A DNA stretch of 32,245 bases from Gammaproteobacteria bacterium (GTDB taxonomy: Bacteria > Pseudomonadota > Gammaproteobacteria > Chromatiales > Chromatiaceae), in NCBI GenBank assembly GCA_020445205.1, contig JAGRHA010000039.1, positions 1 through 32,245 of the forward strand, given 5' to 3'. How positions within the stretch are numbered: position 1 is the stretch's first letter; each line of letters begins with the position of its first letter. The position numbers and the translations under genes are program-made. This document shows, in pieces, positions 1 to 8,734 of the stretch. The notes under the pieces are model-generated. The model had not been told where the DNA came from and searched no databases. It saw only the letters and a program-made list of their open reading frames with translations.

Positions 1-39
1 CAGGACCGCGAGCACTGGCAGGTGTTCGACCAGACTCAC
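1..39 (-). CDS. mnhD: Mrp/Mnh antiporter subunit D, N-terminal fragment
   Basis: Only the first 13 codons are in the window; the gene runs off the left edge. A GTG start at 39-37 overlaps the stop codon of mnhC in a GTGA arrangement, so the two are probably translationally coupled. The visible peptide, MSLVEHLPVLAVL, fits the start of MnhD/MrpD proteins, NuoL/M-like membrane subunits that form a proton pathway of the multisubunit Na+(K+)/H+ antiporter. Identity rests mainly on position, because MnhD follows MnhC in these operons. It could also be a second NuoL-like subunit (the MnhA N-terminal part). Confidence 0.75.
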   Translation of the reverse strand, partial: MSLVEHLPVLAVL

Positions 40-443
40 CGGTCGCCTTCCGCATGTTTCTCGGTGGTGGCGGCCTCTGCCGTTCTCTCCGCTTCCTTGT
101 CCATGCGGTCGATGTCGGATTCCTCGACACTGCCGTAGCGCTCGTTGATGCGAACCACCAGTGCAAGACCGACAGCCGCGGTGGCGACACCGACGACGAT
201 CGCGGTCAGGATGAGGACGTGGGGCAGCGGATTGGAATACAGGCTGACGCCATCGCTGATGATCGGTGCACTTCCGCCCGCCACCTTGCCGATCGAGATA
301 TAGAAGATGAAGACCGACGTTTGGAACAAGCCGAGGCCGACGAGCTTCTTGACCAGATTTCCCTGCGCGATGACGACGTAGAAACCAGCCATCATGAGGG
401 CGACAGCGATCCAGTAGTTGAACAGCCCCGGTACGCTGTTCAT
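36..443 (-). CDS. mnhC: Mrp/Mnh antiporter subunit C (NuoK-like)
   Basis: This 135-residue inner-membrane protein has three predicted helices (about residues 8-26, 32-52 and 74-98), the usual NuoK/MnhC layout. Motifs seen are GLGLFQTSVFIFYIS in helix 2 and a run around DPLPQALVLT-type sequence, here NPLPHVLILTAIVVGVA, which is typical of MnhC. The tail from about residue 100 is hydrophilic and charged. The ATG start overlaps the stop of the upstream B subunit (ATGA), and the stop overlaps the mnhD start. It is part of the Mrp antiporter that exchanges cytoplasmic Na+ or K+ for external protons. Longer readings upstream of this ATG lie in the antisense-like shadow of mnhB and were discarded. 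Confidence 0.93.
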   Translation of the reverse strand: MNSVPGLFNYWIAVALMMAGFYVVIAQGNLVKKLVGLGLFQTSVFIFYISIGKVAGGSAPIISDGVSLYSNPLPHVLILTAIVVGVATAAVGLALVVRINERYGSVEESDIDRMDKEAERTAEAATTEKHAEGDR

Positions 444-1414
444 GTGATCCGCCTGCGGCCCGACAGCGCGTAGAAGATGCCGAGCACGACGGCAAAAACC
501 GTGATGCCCACGCCGATCTCCACCAGCAGCACGCCGAGATGTTGTCCATCGAGCGGATCCGCGGCCAGCGCGCCGTAGTCGAGAAAGGGTTTGCCGAGTA
601 ACAGGGAGAACGTGCCGACGCCGCCGTACACCAACACGCCGGCGGCCGCGAGGCGCGGCAGCCACACGGCCGGCATCACGTCGCGGGCGGCCTGGTTGCC
701 GAAGACCAGTACGTACAGCACGAACGCGGTGGCGAAGATCACACCGGCCTGGAAGCCGCCACCGGCACCGTAGTCGCCGTGGAACTGGACGTACAACGCA
801 TAGAGCAGTACGAACGGGATCAGAAACTTGACGACGACGCGCAACACGATCTGGTCGGCGATCGGTGAATGTGCCGGGCGCACGTCGGTGGCGCTGCCGG
901 TGCCGAGCAGCATCAGCACCGTAAGCCCAGCGGTGAAGATAACGAAGGTTTCGCCGAACGTGTCGTAGCCGCGATAGCTGGCCAACACCGCGGTCACGAT
1001 ATTGGGCATCCCCACTTCCGCGAGACCTTGCTGCAGATAGCGAGGAGCGACATGGTGGTGAGCCGGCGCGGATGCATCCCCGAGCAGCGGCGCGTCGGAC
1101 AGTCCGTAGATCAGCGCGCCACCGGTGATGGTCACCACCAACAAGGGCAACAGCGGACCATGCATCGGTCGCTTCTCCCAGCGCCCGACGAGGCGCAGGC
1201 TCGACATCATGAGTACGGTCGTGACGCCGGCGCCGACGGCCGCTTCCGTGAACGCGACGTCGACCGCATCGAGATCCATGAACAACACGGCCGTCAGCAG
1301 GCTGTAGATGCCGAACAGCATCACCACGGCGAACAGGTCGCGCAAGCGGATGGCCGCGACGGCGATCAGCAGCAGGAAGCCCAGCACGACGATGTCGATC
1401 AGGTCTTCGATGAT
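440..1414 (-). CDS. mnhB: Mrp/Mnh antiporter fused MbhD-MbhE-MnhB subunit, apparent AUC start
   Basis: The protein has 324 residues and three parts. Residues 1-80 are a DUF4040/MbhD-like domain (DVAFTEAAVGAG, about 52-63). Residues about 85-172 are MbhE-like, with RGYDTFGETFVIFTA at 148-162. Residues about 183-324 are MnhB-like, with GAGGGFQAGVIFA. In classical operons the first two domains form the C-terminus of MnhA, so this fusion implies a shortened MnhA-type subunit elsewhere in the operon. The reading frame has no ATG, GTG or TTG near the expected N-terminus. The family normally begins M-I-E-x-L-I-D, and here the first codon is ATC, 5 nt after a GGGGAGAA ribosome-binding sequence. The gene overlaps the end of mnhG by 16 nt. 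Function and fusion are clear; the start codon is inferred. Confidence 0.88.
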   Translation of the reverse strand: MIEDLIDIVVLGFLLLIAVAAIRLRDLFAVVMLFGIYSLLTAVLFMDLDAVDVAFTEAAVGAGVTTVLMMSSLRLVGRWEKRPMHGPLLPLLVVTITGGALIYGLSDAPLLGDASAPAHHHVAPRYLQQGLAEVGMPNIVTAVLASYRGYDTFGETFVIFTAGLTVLMLLGTGSATDVRPAHSPIADQIVLRVVVKFLIPFVLLYALYVQFHGDYGAGGGFQAGVIFATAFVLYVLVFGNQAARDVMPAVWLPRLAAAGVLVYGGVGTFSLLLGKPFLDYGALAADPLDGQHLGVLLVEIGVGITVFAVVLGIFYALSGRRRIT

Positions 1415-1743
1415 GCGTTCTCCCCGGGTGAAGGGCGTCGGTTGCCCAGCAGCGGGCGACAGCCGCCGTGCAGGGCGGCACGTGCCATCGAGTGGCTGGC
1501 CGTGGGGTTGGTTGCGAGGATGAAGACCAAGATCAAGACGATCTTGAGCAGATCCAGTGACCAGTCCATGCGCAGCATCAGGCCACTGAGCAGTAGTGGC
1601 GCCGCGAGTGTTTCGGTGAGTCCGGCCGCATGCACGCGGGCGAAGAAATCCGGCATGCGCAACAGGCCCACGCCACCGGTGATGCACAGCACACTGCCGG
1701 CAAGCAACAGCACGAAGCTCAGCCAATCGAGCAGTTCGCTCAC
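1399..1743 (-). CDS. mnhG: Mrp/Mnh antiporter subunit G
   Basis: This 114-residue membrane protein has the MnhG signature GGVGLLRMPDFFARVHAAGLTET (split here across residues 23-45) and three predicted helices. Members of the family are small subunits of the multisubunit cation/proton antiporter. The GTG start overlaps the mnhF stop (GTGA). The C-terminal 30 residues are hydrophilic and overlap the ribosome binding site and first codons of the downstream fused B subunit, which suggests coupled translation. Confidence 0.93.
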   Translation of the reverse strand: MSELLDWLSFVLLLAGSVLCITGGVGLLRMPDFFARVHAAGLTETLAAPLLLSGLMLRMDWSLDLLKIVLILVFILATNPTASHSMARAALHGGCRPLLGNRRPSPGENASSKT

Positions 1744-2021
1744 AGCGTGCCTCCTTCTTCGCCGCAATCGCCATCGGCACGCGACTCGAAGAAACGCATG
1801 ACCGCAATGGTGCCGACAAAATTGACCATCGCGTAGAGCAGGGCGACGTCCAGATGGCTGTGCCATGACAATGCATGGCCACCGATCGCGATCAGCAGGA
1901 CCGTCTTGGTGCCGAACGCATTGGCGGCGAGCATGCGATCGTACTCCGTCGGGCCCTGGAAGGCCCGGATCAGGGCCAGCATCATGGTCACGATGATCGC
2001 TATGATGGCAGCGGTGAGCAT
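1740..2021 (-). CDS. mnhF: Mrp/Mnh antiporter subunit F
   Basis: This 93-residue protein has three predicted helices. The block GPTEYDRMLAANAFGTKTV (about residues 23-41) matches the MnhF family motif GPxxxDRxxAxxxxGT, and DVALLYAMVNFVGTIAV is the third helix. It is an integral subunit of the Mrp antiporter in the inner membrane. The ATG lies 4 nt after the mnhE stop and the gene overlaps mnhG by 4 nt, so it sits in the middle of a tightly packed operon. Confidence 0.94.
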   Translation of the reverse strand: MLTAAIIAIIVTMMLALIRAFQGPTEYDRMLAANAFGTKTVLLIAIGGHALSWHSHLDVALLYAMVNFVGTIAVMRFFESRADGDCGEEGGTL

Positions 2022-2025
2022 GGAC

Positions 2026-2493
2026 TCAGAGATCCAGCCGTGCGATGCGGCGCTCCATCTCGCCGTGCCTCAGTTCTTCTATCCCTTCCGCGGACAGAGC
2101 GTGGATCATGAAGTGGTCTTCGTGGACCTGGGTCGTCAGCGTGCCGGGTGTCAGCGTGATCGAGTTTGCGTACAGCGTTTTTGCCTGTGGTGAGACGACA
2201 TGGGTATCGAGGCGCGTCCACACGGGCTCGATGGGCAGGGCAGGGTTCCAGATGCGCCTGGCGAGATCGATGTTGGATTCGATGACGAGCTTGAGCAGCC
2301 AGGCGATGTAGCCGACCAAGCCGAGCTGCGGTACGAGCTCGCCTGGCTGCCGGTCAGCGCGGTCCATGCGCCGTACCACGATCAGCACGAGCGACACCGA
2401 CAGTGCGCCGAATCCCAGCAGCAGCGGCGCGAAATGCCCGGACAGCACGACCCAGAAGAAGGCAAGCGCGACGGTTACGTAGAGATAACGCAT
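2026..2493 (-). CDS. mnhE: Mrp/Mnh antiporter subunit E
   Basis: This 155-residue protein has N-terminal hydrophobic helices (MRYLYVTVALAFFWVVLSG, then LLLGFGALSVSLVLIVV) and the MnhE core: YIAWLLKLVIESNIDLARRIWNP, ANSITLTPGTLT and VHEDHFMIHAL. MnhE is needed for assembly and activity of the antiporter complex. It is the first gene of the operon in this window. A reading frame open further upstream would add 24 residues without family similarity, so the ATG before MRYLYV was chosen. No strong ribosome binding site is visible. Confidence 0.93.
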   Translation of the reverse strand: MRYLYVTVALAFFWVVLSGHFAPLLLGFGALSVSLVLIVVRRMDRADRQPGELVPQLGLVGYIAWLLKLVIESNIDLARRIWNPALPIEPVWTRLDTHVVSPQAKTLYANSITLTPGTLTTQVHEDHFMIHALSAEGIEELRHGEMERRIARLDL

Positions 2494-2536
2494 GATCGAT
2501 CGATGTAGCGTCCACGGGTTGTGATGCCTGTAGGCG

Positions 2537-2565
2537 ACCGTAGCGAAACTCGCCGTTGCTGGCAA
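2537..2565 (-). promoter_or_regulatory. Weak candidate promoter for the mnh operon
   Basis: On the minus strand TTGCCA (2565-2560) and TACGGT (2542-2537) are spaced by 17 nt, 44 nt before the mnhE start. The -35 box is good and the -10 box is poor. The 225-nt gap to addA is long enough for a promoter, but the operon could also be read from addA. Confidence 0.25.
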
Positions 2566-2670
2566 TGTCGGAAAAGAATCGAATGCTTATCGACGACATG
2601 TCAGGCAGGAGATTCCAAGATTCGGCGCGACATTCCTGCGCCATCGACACGGCGGGCGGGGCAGTGGCCA

Positions 2671-2691
2671 TGACCCGCCGGCTGCGGGTCA
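2671..2691 (-). terminator. Stem-loop after addA, possible weak terminator
   Basis: An inverted repeat with an 8-bp stem (outer T-A pair plus GACCCGC/GCGGGTC) and a 5-nt loop lies 28 nt past the addA stop. No T-run follows on the minus strand, so it may only slow or partly end transcription between addA and mnhE. Confidence 0.3.
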
Positions 2692-2718
2692 ATGGCAGCG
2701 TCGTCCGTTCGCGCGGTG

Positions 2719-5700
2719 TCAGCCGTCGAAGTCCCACGCACGCAGCGCGGGAAACAACGGAAAGTACAGGGCGAGCCGTATGGGACGGTCGTCGATCACG
2801 CGCACGATGCGTGCGTAGTTCTCGAGTTGTGCGCGGTAGCGCTCGTGTTCGCGCTCGATGAACGCATCGACATCGTCGCCGAGGTGCTCACCGGTCTTGT
2901 AGTCGACGATCCAACGCACGCCCTGCTCATCGACGAAGCTGCGATCGATCACGAACCTCTGCGCACTGTGATCATTGCGCGTCAGTGCCCATTCGCTGCG
3001 TGCCTCGGCATGGTTGCCGAGCAACCAGCGCCCGGTGTCATCGGTGAGCGTCCGCTGCAACGCACGCCGGGTCTTGTCGACGGCGTCGGCCAGTTCGTCC
3101 GCCGCCACGCCCAGATTGCGCAACGCCACTTCAATCGCTGGCCGCATCGTGTCGATGCGTGCCGTGTCCCAGGTGTCGACGCCATGCGTGGCGATGCGCT
3201 CGAGGTGGCGATGCACCAGGGTGCCGACGTGGCGCGCGGTATCGCCCGCCCATAGGAAGTCGATCGCCGTGTCGGTTGCGCCGTCTTCGGGTGACGCCAG
3301 CGCAGCGAGGTCTTCAGGCGGCGTGGCGGGACTCCAATCGGCAGCAAGGCGCTGCAACGGTATGCGCGGTATGGCGATATCCGCGGCCGCGCGATGGCTG
3401 TCTGTTGCCGAGTAGACGCGGGCGATCTGTGGCCACAATTGCTCCAGCAGACTGTCGCGCGCCGGTTGGCCGGGGCCGCCCTGTTTGTCGACGTTGACGT
3501 GTCCGATCAGGTGCAGGCAGCGTCTGGCACGTGTCGCTGCCACGTAGAGCAGGCGTGCGATCTCCAGCCGCGACTTGTCACGATCGAGTTCGCGCAGATA
3601 GGCCGAGATCGGTTCGTTGTCGTCGTCGGCGGCCCGTATCGGTGCCATCAGCAATGCCAGCTTGCCGTTGCGGTCCGGGCGTTCGAGCCAGTACAGCAGT
3701 TCTGCATCGGGCGGCGGCGGGTTGCGCCCCAGGGCCGGCAGTATCACGGTATCGAACTCGAGGCCTTTCGCCTTGTGCATGGTCATGAGTTGGACGCGGC
3801 CGTCGGCATGGCTGTCAGGGGCGGCGTAGAGTCGGGCGATGGCGCTGTCGAGGCGATCGAAGTCGACCAGGCCGCCGGCATCGGCGACATTGTCGAGCAG
3901 GGCGAGGAATGCCTGTGCATCATCCGCTGCGTCGACGCCGGCGGCCGCGAGGCCACCGAGTCGCAACCAGATTCCTTCCACCCATTGACGCAGCGGGCGT
4001 CGGCCGCGTGCCGGGAGCTGGCTGTCGACGACACCGAGCAGTCGCTCGACGCGTTGCTGGCCGTCGGCGCTGAGTTGCGCGCACAGCGTGCTGTCGTGCA
4101 ATCGTGTCAATACGCAGGCCGGTGTCTGCTCGGCAATCCGCAGCAGGTCCTCGACGGCGAGGCCAAGCCAGGGTGCACGTAACACGACCAGCCAGGCAAG
4201 GCGATCGGCCGGATGCAACAGGGCCCGCGTCAGGTGATACAGGTCTTGCACCACCGCCTGTTCGCCGAGCGGCCGGATATCGACGGCCTGGTAGCGCACG
4301 CCAGCGGTATCGAGCGCCAGAGCGATCGCGTGCAGGTGCGAGCGTGCGCGTCCGAGTACGGCGATGCTCCCGCTGTCATCGCTTGCGAGCGCCTGCTGTA
4401 CGAGGTCGGCGACCAGGTAAGCCTCGGCGGCATCGTCGCGACCGACGAACGGATGGACCGTCACGGCCTGGTATGCCGTCGTCGGATCGAACGCACTGGC
4501 CGCGGCATACGTCACGGCGCCGCGTGCGATGTCGACCTGGCGCGGGAAGATCTGTGTAAAACAAGCATTGACCCAATCGACAACAGCGCGTGTGGAGCGG
4601 AAGTTGACTTCGAGGGTAAGCGGTTCGAGATGCAGTTCACCGATGCCGTTTTCGCGTGCGGCCAGGTAGAGACCGACCTCGGCTTCACGGAAGCGGTAGA
4701 TCGACTGCATGGGATCACCGACGGCGAACAGTGTACGTCCGTCGCCGATGGTCCAGTTTGCCGTCAATGTCGAAAGCAGCTGGTATTGACTGCTCGACGT
4801 GTCCTGGAACTCGTCGACCAGCAGGTGTTGCAGGCGGTAATCGAGTGCCAATGCCAGGTCGGTCGGTGAGTCGGGCGAACCCAGGGCGCGCAGGGCGCGC
4901 GTCTGCGTCTCGGCAAAATCGACTTCGCCACCTTCGCGGAAGGCCAGGATGAGTTCTTGCGCCGCGTGCAGCAGAACGTACAACAAACTTTCCAGCACGG
5001 CGTGCTGACCGCCGGCCAGCGTGCTCGTCGGGAGGATCTTCAGCATCCGCCACAAGGCGGCTTCCGTATCATCGTCGCGCAATCGCTCGGTCAACGCAGC
5101 CGCTTCATCCTTCGCTTGCCTGTAGCGCTGTTCGCGCTGCGTGTCGCGTGCGCCACTGGGTGCGGGGAAGCCGAGCTTCGCATCCCAACGCTTGCGCAAC
5201 TCGCCCTTGGCGGTGAGCAGCAGATCGGCGAGTGCCAGCCATGCCGGCAGTTCCTCCCAGCGTGCCTGCGGCAAGGTTTCACGTTCGAACCACGGTGCGT
5301 CGCCCGGTATCTTGAGATTGGCGGCCGCCCAGGTCGCGAGCGTGCACAGGCGCTCGAGCTGGTGGCGGTCGCAGTGTTCCAGCAGCGTCTGCAAGTGCTC
5401 TTCGACGGCTGTTCGCAGCGCGGCTTCGAGCGCGTCGCCGCGCGGCGATGCCAACGCATGCCGCAACCACTGGTCGCGCCGTGCGAGCATGGCCGTGAGC
5501 AGGTCTTCGATCTGCCCCATGCGGTTGTCGCGGTGACGGAGCAGGCGTTCCAGATGTGGCCCGAGGACGTCATCGTCGAGTTGGCGCAAGGTCGCGCGCG
5601 CCGCGCTGCGGTAATAGAGCTCCGCCTGTTCCGTGGTCACGGGCGGCGCGCCGAATTCGCTGAGCAACGGTAGCTGTCGCGCCAGCGCATGCGCGAGGCT

Positions 5701-6063
5701 GTCGAATGTCTGGATGCGTAACCGGTTCGGGTTCTGTGCCAGCTGCCAGTCACGCGCACGGTCCTGGGCGAGTGCGGCACGCGCGAGCTGCCAAGTTTGC
5801 CGCTCGTGCGCCTTGGACGGTTCGGGCGCATGCGCCCGATCGAGTGCGTTGAGTACACGATTGCGCATTTCGGCCGCGGCCTTGCGCGTGAACGTGATCG
5901 CGCAGATCTCTTCGGGGTTCGCGACGTTGGCCAGCAGGCAAAGGTAGCGTTGGGTGAGCAGCTCGGTCTTGCCCGAGCCTGCGGGCGCCTGGACGATAAA
6001 CGACCGCGTTACGTCGAGTGCCTGCGCGCGTTGTGCGGCATCGACGATGGCAGGGTCAGACAT
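2719..6063 (-). CDS. addA: AddA/RecB-like UvrD-family helicase-nuclease
   Basis: This 1114-residue protein processes double-strand DNA ends for recombination. Helicase motifs seen are Walker A APAGSGKT (26-33), ITFTRKAAAEM (about 56-66), DEFQD (417-421), GDPMQSIYRFRE (449-460), MTMHKAKGLEFDTVILP and LLYVAATRARRCL. A C-terminal RecB-type nuclease follows: GTLVHRHLE, then D1040 and D1054-Y-K1056 in the order expected for PD-(D/E)XK enzymes, so both activities look intact. The ATG (6063) overlaps the addB stop by 8 nt. A longer frame upstream (94 codons) lies inside addB and was rejected. With addB it should form a two-subunit helicase-nuclease replacing or complementing RecBCD. Confidence 0.92.
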   Translation of the reverse strand: MSDPAIVDAAQRAQALDVTRSFIVQAPAGSGKTELLTQRYLCLLANVANPEEICAITFTRKAAAEMRNRVLNALDRAHAPEPSKAHERQTWQLARAALAQDRARDWQLAQNPNRLRIQTFDSLAHALARQLPLLSEFGAPPVTTEQAELYYRSAARATLRQLDDDVLGPHLERLLRHRDNRMGQIEDLLTAMLARRDQWLRHALASPRGDALEAALRTAVEEHLQTLLEHCDRHQLERLCTLATWAAANLKIPGDAPWFERETLPQARWEELPAWLALADLLLTAKGELRKRWDAKLGFPAPSGARDTQREQRYRQAKDEAAALTERLRDDDTEAALWRMLKILPTSTLAGGQHAVLESLLYVLLHAAQELILAFREGGEVDFAETQTRALRALGSPDSPTDLALALDYRLQHLLVDEFQDTSSSQYQLLSTLTANWTIGDGRTLFAVGDPMQSIYRFREAEVGLYLAARENGIGELHLEPLTLEVNFRSTRAVVDWVNACFTQIFPRQVDIARGAVTYAAASAFDPTTAYQAVTVHPFVGRDDAAEAYLVADLVQQALASDDSGSIAVLGRARSHLHAIALALDTAGVRYQAVDIRPLGEQAVVQDLYHLTRALLHPADRLAWLVVLRAPWLGLAVEDLLRIAEQTPACVLTRLHDSTLCAQLSADGQQRVERLLGVVDSQLPARGRRPLRQWVEGIWLRLGGLAAAGVDAADDAQAFLALLDNVADAGGLVDFDRLDSAIARLYAAPDSHADGRVQLMTMHKAKGLEFDTVILPALGRNPPPPDAELLYWLERPDRNGKLALLMAPIRAADDDNEPISAYLRELDRDKSRLEIARLLYVAATRARRCLHLIGHVNVDKQGGPGQPARDSLLEQLWPQIARVYSATDSHRAAADIAIPRIPLQRLAADWSPATPPEDLAALASPEDGATDTAIDFLWAGDTARHVGTLVHRHLERIATHGVDTWDTARIDTMRPAIEVALRNLGVAADELADAVDKTRRALQRTLTDDTGRWLLGNHAEARSEWALTRNDHSAQRFVIDRSFVDEQGVRWIVDYKTGEHLGDDVDAFIEREHERYRAQLENYARIVRVIDDRPIRLALYFPLFPALRAWDFDG

Positions 6064-8734
6064 CGGCTTCCTCCGTCGCGTGCCCGCGGACCCGGCACAA
6101 GGCCCCGAAGGGGCAGTAGGTGCATGCCTCCCGCGACGGCGTGGCCTCCGCGCGGCCGGCGACCACCTCACGTGCGAGGTCGGACAATGCGCGTTGCCAG
6201 TGCTGCAGTGTCGCCGGCCAATCGAAGCCCTCGCGCGCACCGGCCGTCTCGACGCCCGGTGCGAATCCTGCGTCGCGGCTGAGTCCGACGAATGCACACC
6301 CCGGCTTGCCATGGCGCACGCGCGCCAGCAGGGCGGCACTGACATCGTCCGTCTGTTGCAGGCAGTAGAGCGGTAGCTGCGGTTCGCCGGGACGGGCGTC
6401 GAACCAACTGTCGATGCGTACCTGGCGGCCAGTCTTGTAATCGATCACGGCGAGGCTGCCGTCGGCGAGCCGGTCGATACGGTCGACGCGCGTGTCGAGC
6501 TGCAGGCCGGCGATCTCCACGCGCTGTTTGCGTTCGAGCGCCGCGACTTCGAACGCCTGGGGGCGATCACGTTCCACCGTGAGCCATTCGCACACCAGCC
6601 CGGTCAGGCGCTCGGCCTCGATGGCCTGGAAACGGGGACCGAACAGGTCGGGTCGGCGCCGGCCCAGGTCGGCAACGACAGCGGCGGCAAGCGGGGCGAC
6701 GATTTGTGCGAGCACGTCGTCCGTCATCGCTGCAAGGCGTCGAGAGCTGCCGATCTGTTGCCAGGTGCGTTGCAACAGATCGTGCACGAGACGACCGATA
6801 TCGGCGCCGTCCATGGCGTGGCTGGCTTCGGCCAGCGGTGTTGCGGCGAGACGATATTGCGCGACGGCCTTGAACGGACAGGCTGCCTGCGCCGCCAGCA
6901 GGCCGGCGCCGCCGGCCTGCGACGCCGGCGCCGGCGTAGCGTGGGCAGCGGGCATTTCCTCGATCTGGCCGGCATGCGCGCACAGCGCATGCACTCCCGA
7001 GGCCCCGTCGGCACCGAGGGTAGCCGGTTCGACGCACGGCCATTCACGGATCAGGGCACTGGGGCGTTGTTCGCGGTCGCCGTCTTTGCGTGCATGGCTG
7101 GCGACGAGTTGTGAGCACCCTTGCGCCAGGCGGGCCGTGACGCTGCGCGCGAACGTGAGTTCGCGCTCGGCCGAGGCGTGCGGCATACCGAGTTCACGCT
7201 GCAAGGCACTCGGCAGCAGCGGGTCCGGTTGCGGCGACGGTGGCCAGCACTGGTCGTCTGCACCGAGCAGCCACACCGCGTCGAACGTGATGCCCGCGGC
7301 CTCGAGCGGACCGAGAATCTGGATCGGTGCGGCAGACGATTCGGGTTGAAACACCGTGTCCGCGGCCAGGCTGCGCAACAGGTGCACCGCCTCGCGCTGA
7401 TGCAGTTTGCTGCGGACCTTGCCGAGCGCGGCGAACTCGCTGAACAGGCGGCGCACGCGTTCGTGCGCCTGGTATTCGGCGCTGTCCAGGGCACGGTCGC
7501 CGGGCCAACCGAACAGAGCGAGCAGGCGCTGCAAATGTCCCGCCCAGCCGTTGGGTGTGTCGCGTGCGGGAAGTGCCGCACTGAGTTCGATGACGTGCTC
7601 CAGGCGGCGCCTCAAGTCCGGACAGTGTCGTGCATCGTCGGCGGCGAAGCGACTGAGTTGGCTGTGCAGGCCCCGCAATGTGAACGACGGTGCGCCGAGC
7701 TCGCGCAGCGCTGCGTCGACGCGGGCGCGGCCGTCCCATTCTGCTGCGTGCCCACCGACGAAGGGGCTGCGCAGCAACTGCCCGACCTCGCCGAGAGACA
7801 GACTGTCGGTGCTCAAGGTCAGCAGCTTGATGGCCGCTGCCACCGCTGCGAATGTGGTGAGTGGCAAACCCAGTGACACGTTGAAGATTTGCTGCGTATC
7901 GCGTTGCAGCAGGTAATAAGCCGGTGAGCTCTGCGCGGCGAAGATGCGTGCGAGATCACTGCGGTATTGCGTCAGCTGCGGTACGACGATAGCGATGCGC
8001 TGCGTACTGTCGTCGCGCAGGCGTTGTGCCGCCCATGCCGCGGCCAGCTGGATCTCGTGTTCACGATCATCGGCTTCGATGCGTGTGCCCGTGGCCGTGG
8101 CCGTGGCGCTGTCGATGTCATCAATCAGAACTTCGCAATCCAGCGCCGCGAGCTGATCGAGCAGGGCCTGTTGTGTCGGCGCCAGTGCATCGAATCCGCT
8201 GAGCCGCAGCTGTCGTGGCGGTGTCAACCGGTGTTGGGCGAATGCCGTACCCAGCAACGCCGGTAGCCGACTGCGCGTGAGCAGGGCTCGTGCAGCAAGC
8301 GTTTGTTCGAATGCCGCATGCCAGTCGAGGAAGATACGGGTTTCGTCACTGCCGAGTGTGTGCAGCGGATGGCGCTCGAGCTGCCAATCGACATACAGCC
8401 GCGCTGTGGCTTGCGCCGATTGTGCGGCGGCTGCGGGTCGCAACAAGCCATGGCGGCCGACCGCGTGTTCGATCACCTCCTGCCACAGCAGTCGTTCCTG
8501 CGTGGTACTGAGCAGGTCGAGCGCGATGTCGCCGGCGTCGAGCAGTTGCACGTAGAGACGATCGAGCCAGGCGTCCCAGGGCAGGATGTCGGGGCTCGGC
8601 CAGACCTGCAGTCCTTCGCGCTGGCGTGCCGCGTCGTAACGTCGTCGGTATTCACTGGCGAGACGCCGGTTGACGGTCAGCCAGGTCACCGACGTGCCAG
8701 CGGATAGCGGTAGGGTGGTGTCGCTCGGCTTCAA
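6056..8734 (-). CDS. addB: AddB-like nuclease subunit (PD-(D/E)XK, Fe-S type)
   Basis: This 892-residue protein resembles the gammaproteobacterial family named 'probable DNA repair protein' (TIGR03623), an AddB relative. The N-terminal helicase-like part has no intact Walker A. The C-terminal nuclease shows GRLVHDLL (H651), D754 in DRIDR, D765-Y-K767 in VIDYKTG, and QLPLYCLQ. Four cysteines, C619 and C871, C874, C880 (C-x2-C-x5-C), match the iron-sulfur staple of AddB nucleases. The start is a TTG whose TTGA overlaps the stop of the upstream ABC ATPase; GTG at 8689 is a less attractive alternative because it would trim the conserved N-terminus. It is the partner of addA, which overlaps its end by 8 nt. 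Confidence 0.9.
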   Translation of the reverse strand: MKPSDTTLPLSAGTSVTWLTVNRRLASEYRRRYDAARQREGLQVWPSPDILPWDAWLDRLYVQLLDAGDIALDLLSTTQERLLWQEVIEHAVGRHGLLRPAAAAQSAQATARLYVDWQLERHPLHTLGSDETRIFLDWHAAFEQTLAARALLTRSRLPALLGTAFAQHRLTPPRQLRLSGFDALAPTQQALLDQLAALDCEVLIDDIDSATATATGTRIEADDREHEIQLAAAWAAQRLRDDSTQRIAIVVPQLTQYRSDLARIFAAQSSPAYYLLQRDTQQIFNVSLGLPLTTFAAVAAAIKLLTLSTDSLSLGEVGQLLRSPFVGGHAAEWDGRARVDAALRELGAPSFTLRGLHSQLSRFAADDARHCPDLRRRLEHVIELSAALPARDTPNGWAGHLQRLLALFGWPGDRALDSAEYQAHERVRRLFSEFAALGKVRSKLHQREAVHLLRSLAADTVFQPESSAAPIQILGPLEAAGITFDAVWLLGADDQCWPPSPQPDPLLPSALQRELGMPHASAERELTFARSVTARLAQGCSQLVASHARKDGDREQRPSALIREWPCVEPATLGADGASGVHALCAHAGQIEEMPAAHATPAPASQAGGAGLLAAQAACPFKAVAQYRLAATPLAEASHAMDGADIGRLVHDLLQRTWQQIGSSRRLAAMTDDVLAQIVAPLAAAVVADLGRRRPDLFGPRFQAIEAERLTGLVCEWLTVERDRPQAFEVAALERKQRVEIAGLQLDTRVDRIDRLADGSLAVIDYKTGRQVRIDSWFDARPGEPQLPLYCLQQTDDVSAALLARVRHGKPGCAFVGLSRDAGFAPGVETAGAREGFDWPATLQHWQRALSDLAREVVAGRAEATPSREACTYCPFGALCRVRGHATEEADV

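Noticed and set aside
36-1481. Single 481-residue frame spanning mnhC and mnhB
   Set aside because: Only its last 135 residues are MnhC; the rest is an out-of-frame reading of mnhB, rich in Arg.
6064-6345. N-terminal extension of addA by 94 codons
   Set aside because: It is Arg/Ser/Pro-rich, has no family similarity, and lies inside the conserved nuclease end of addB in another frame.
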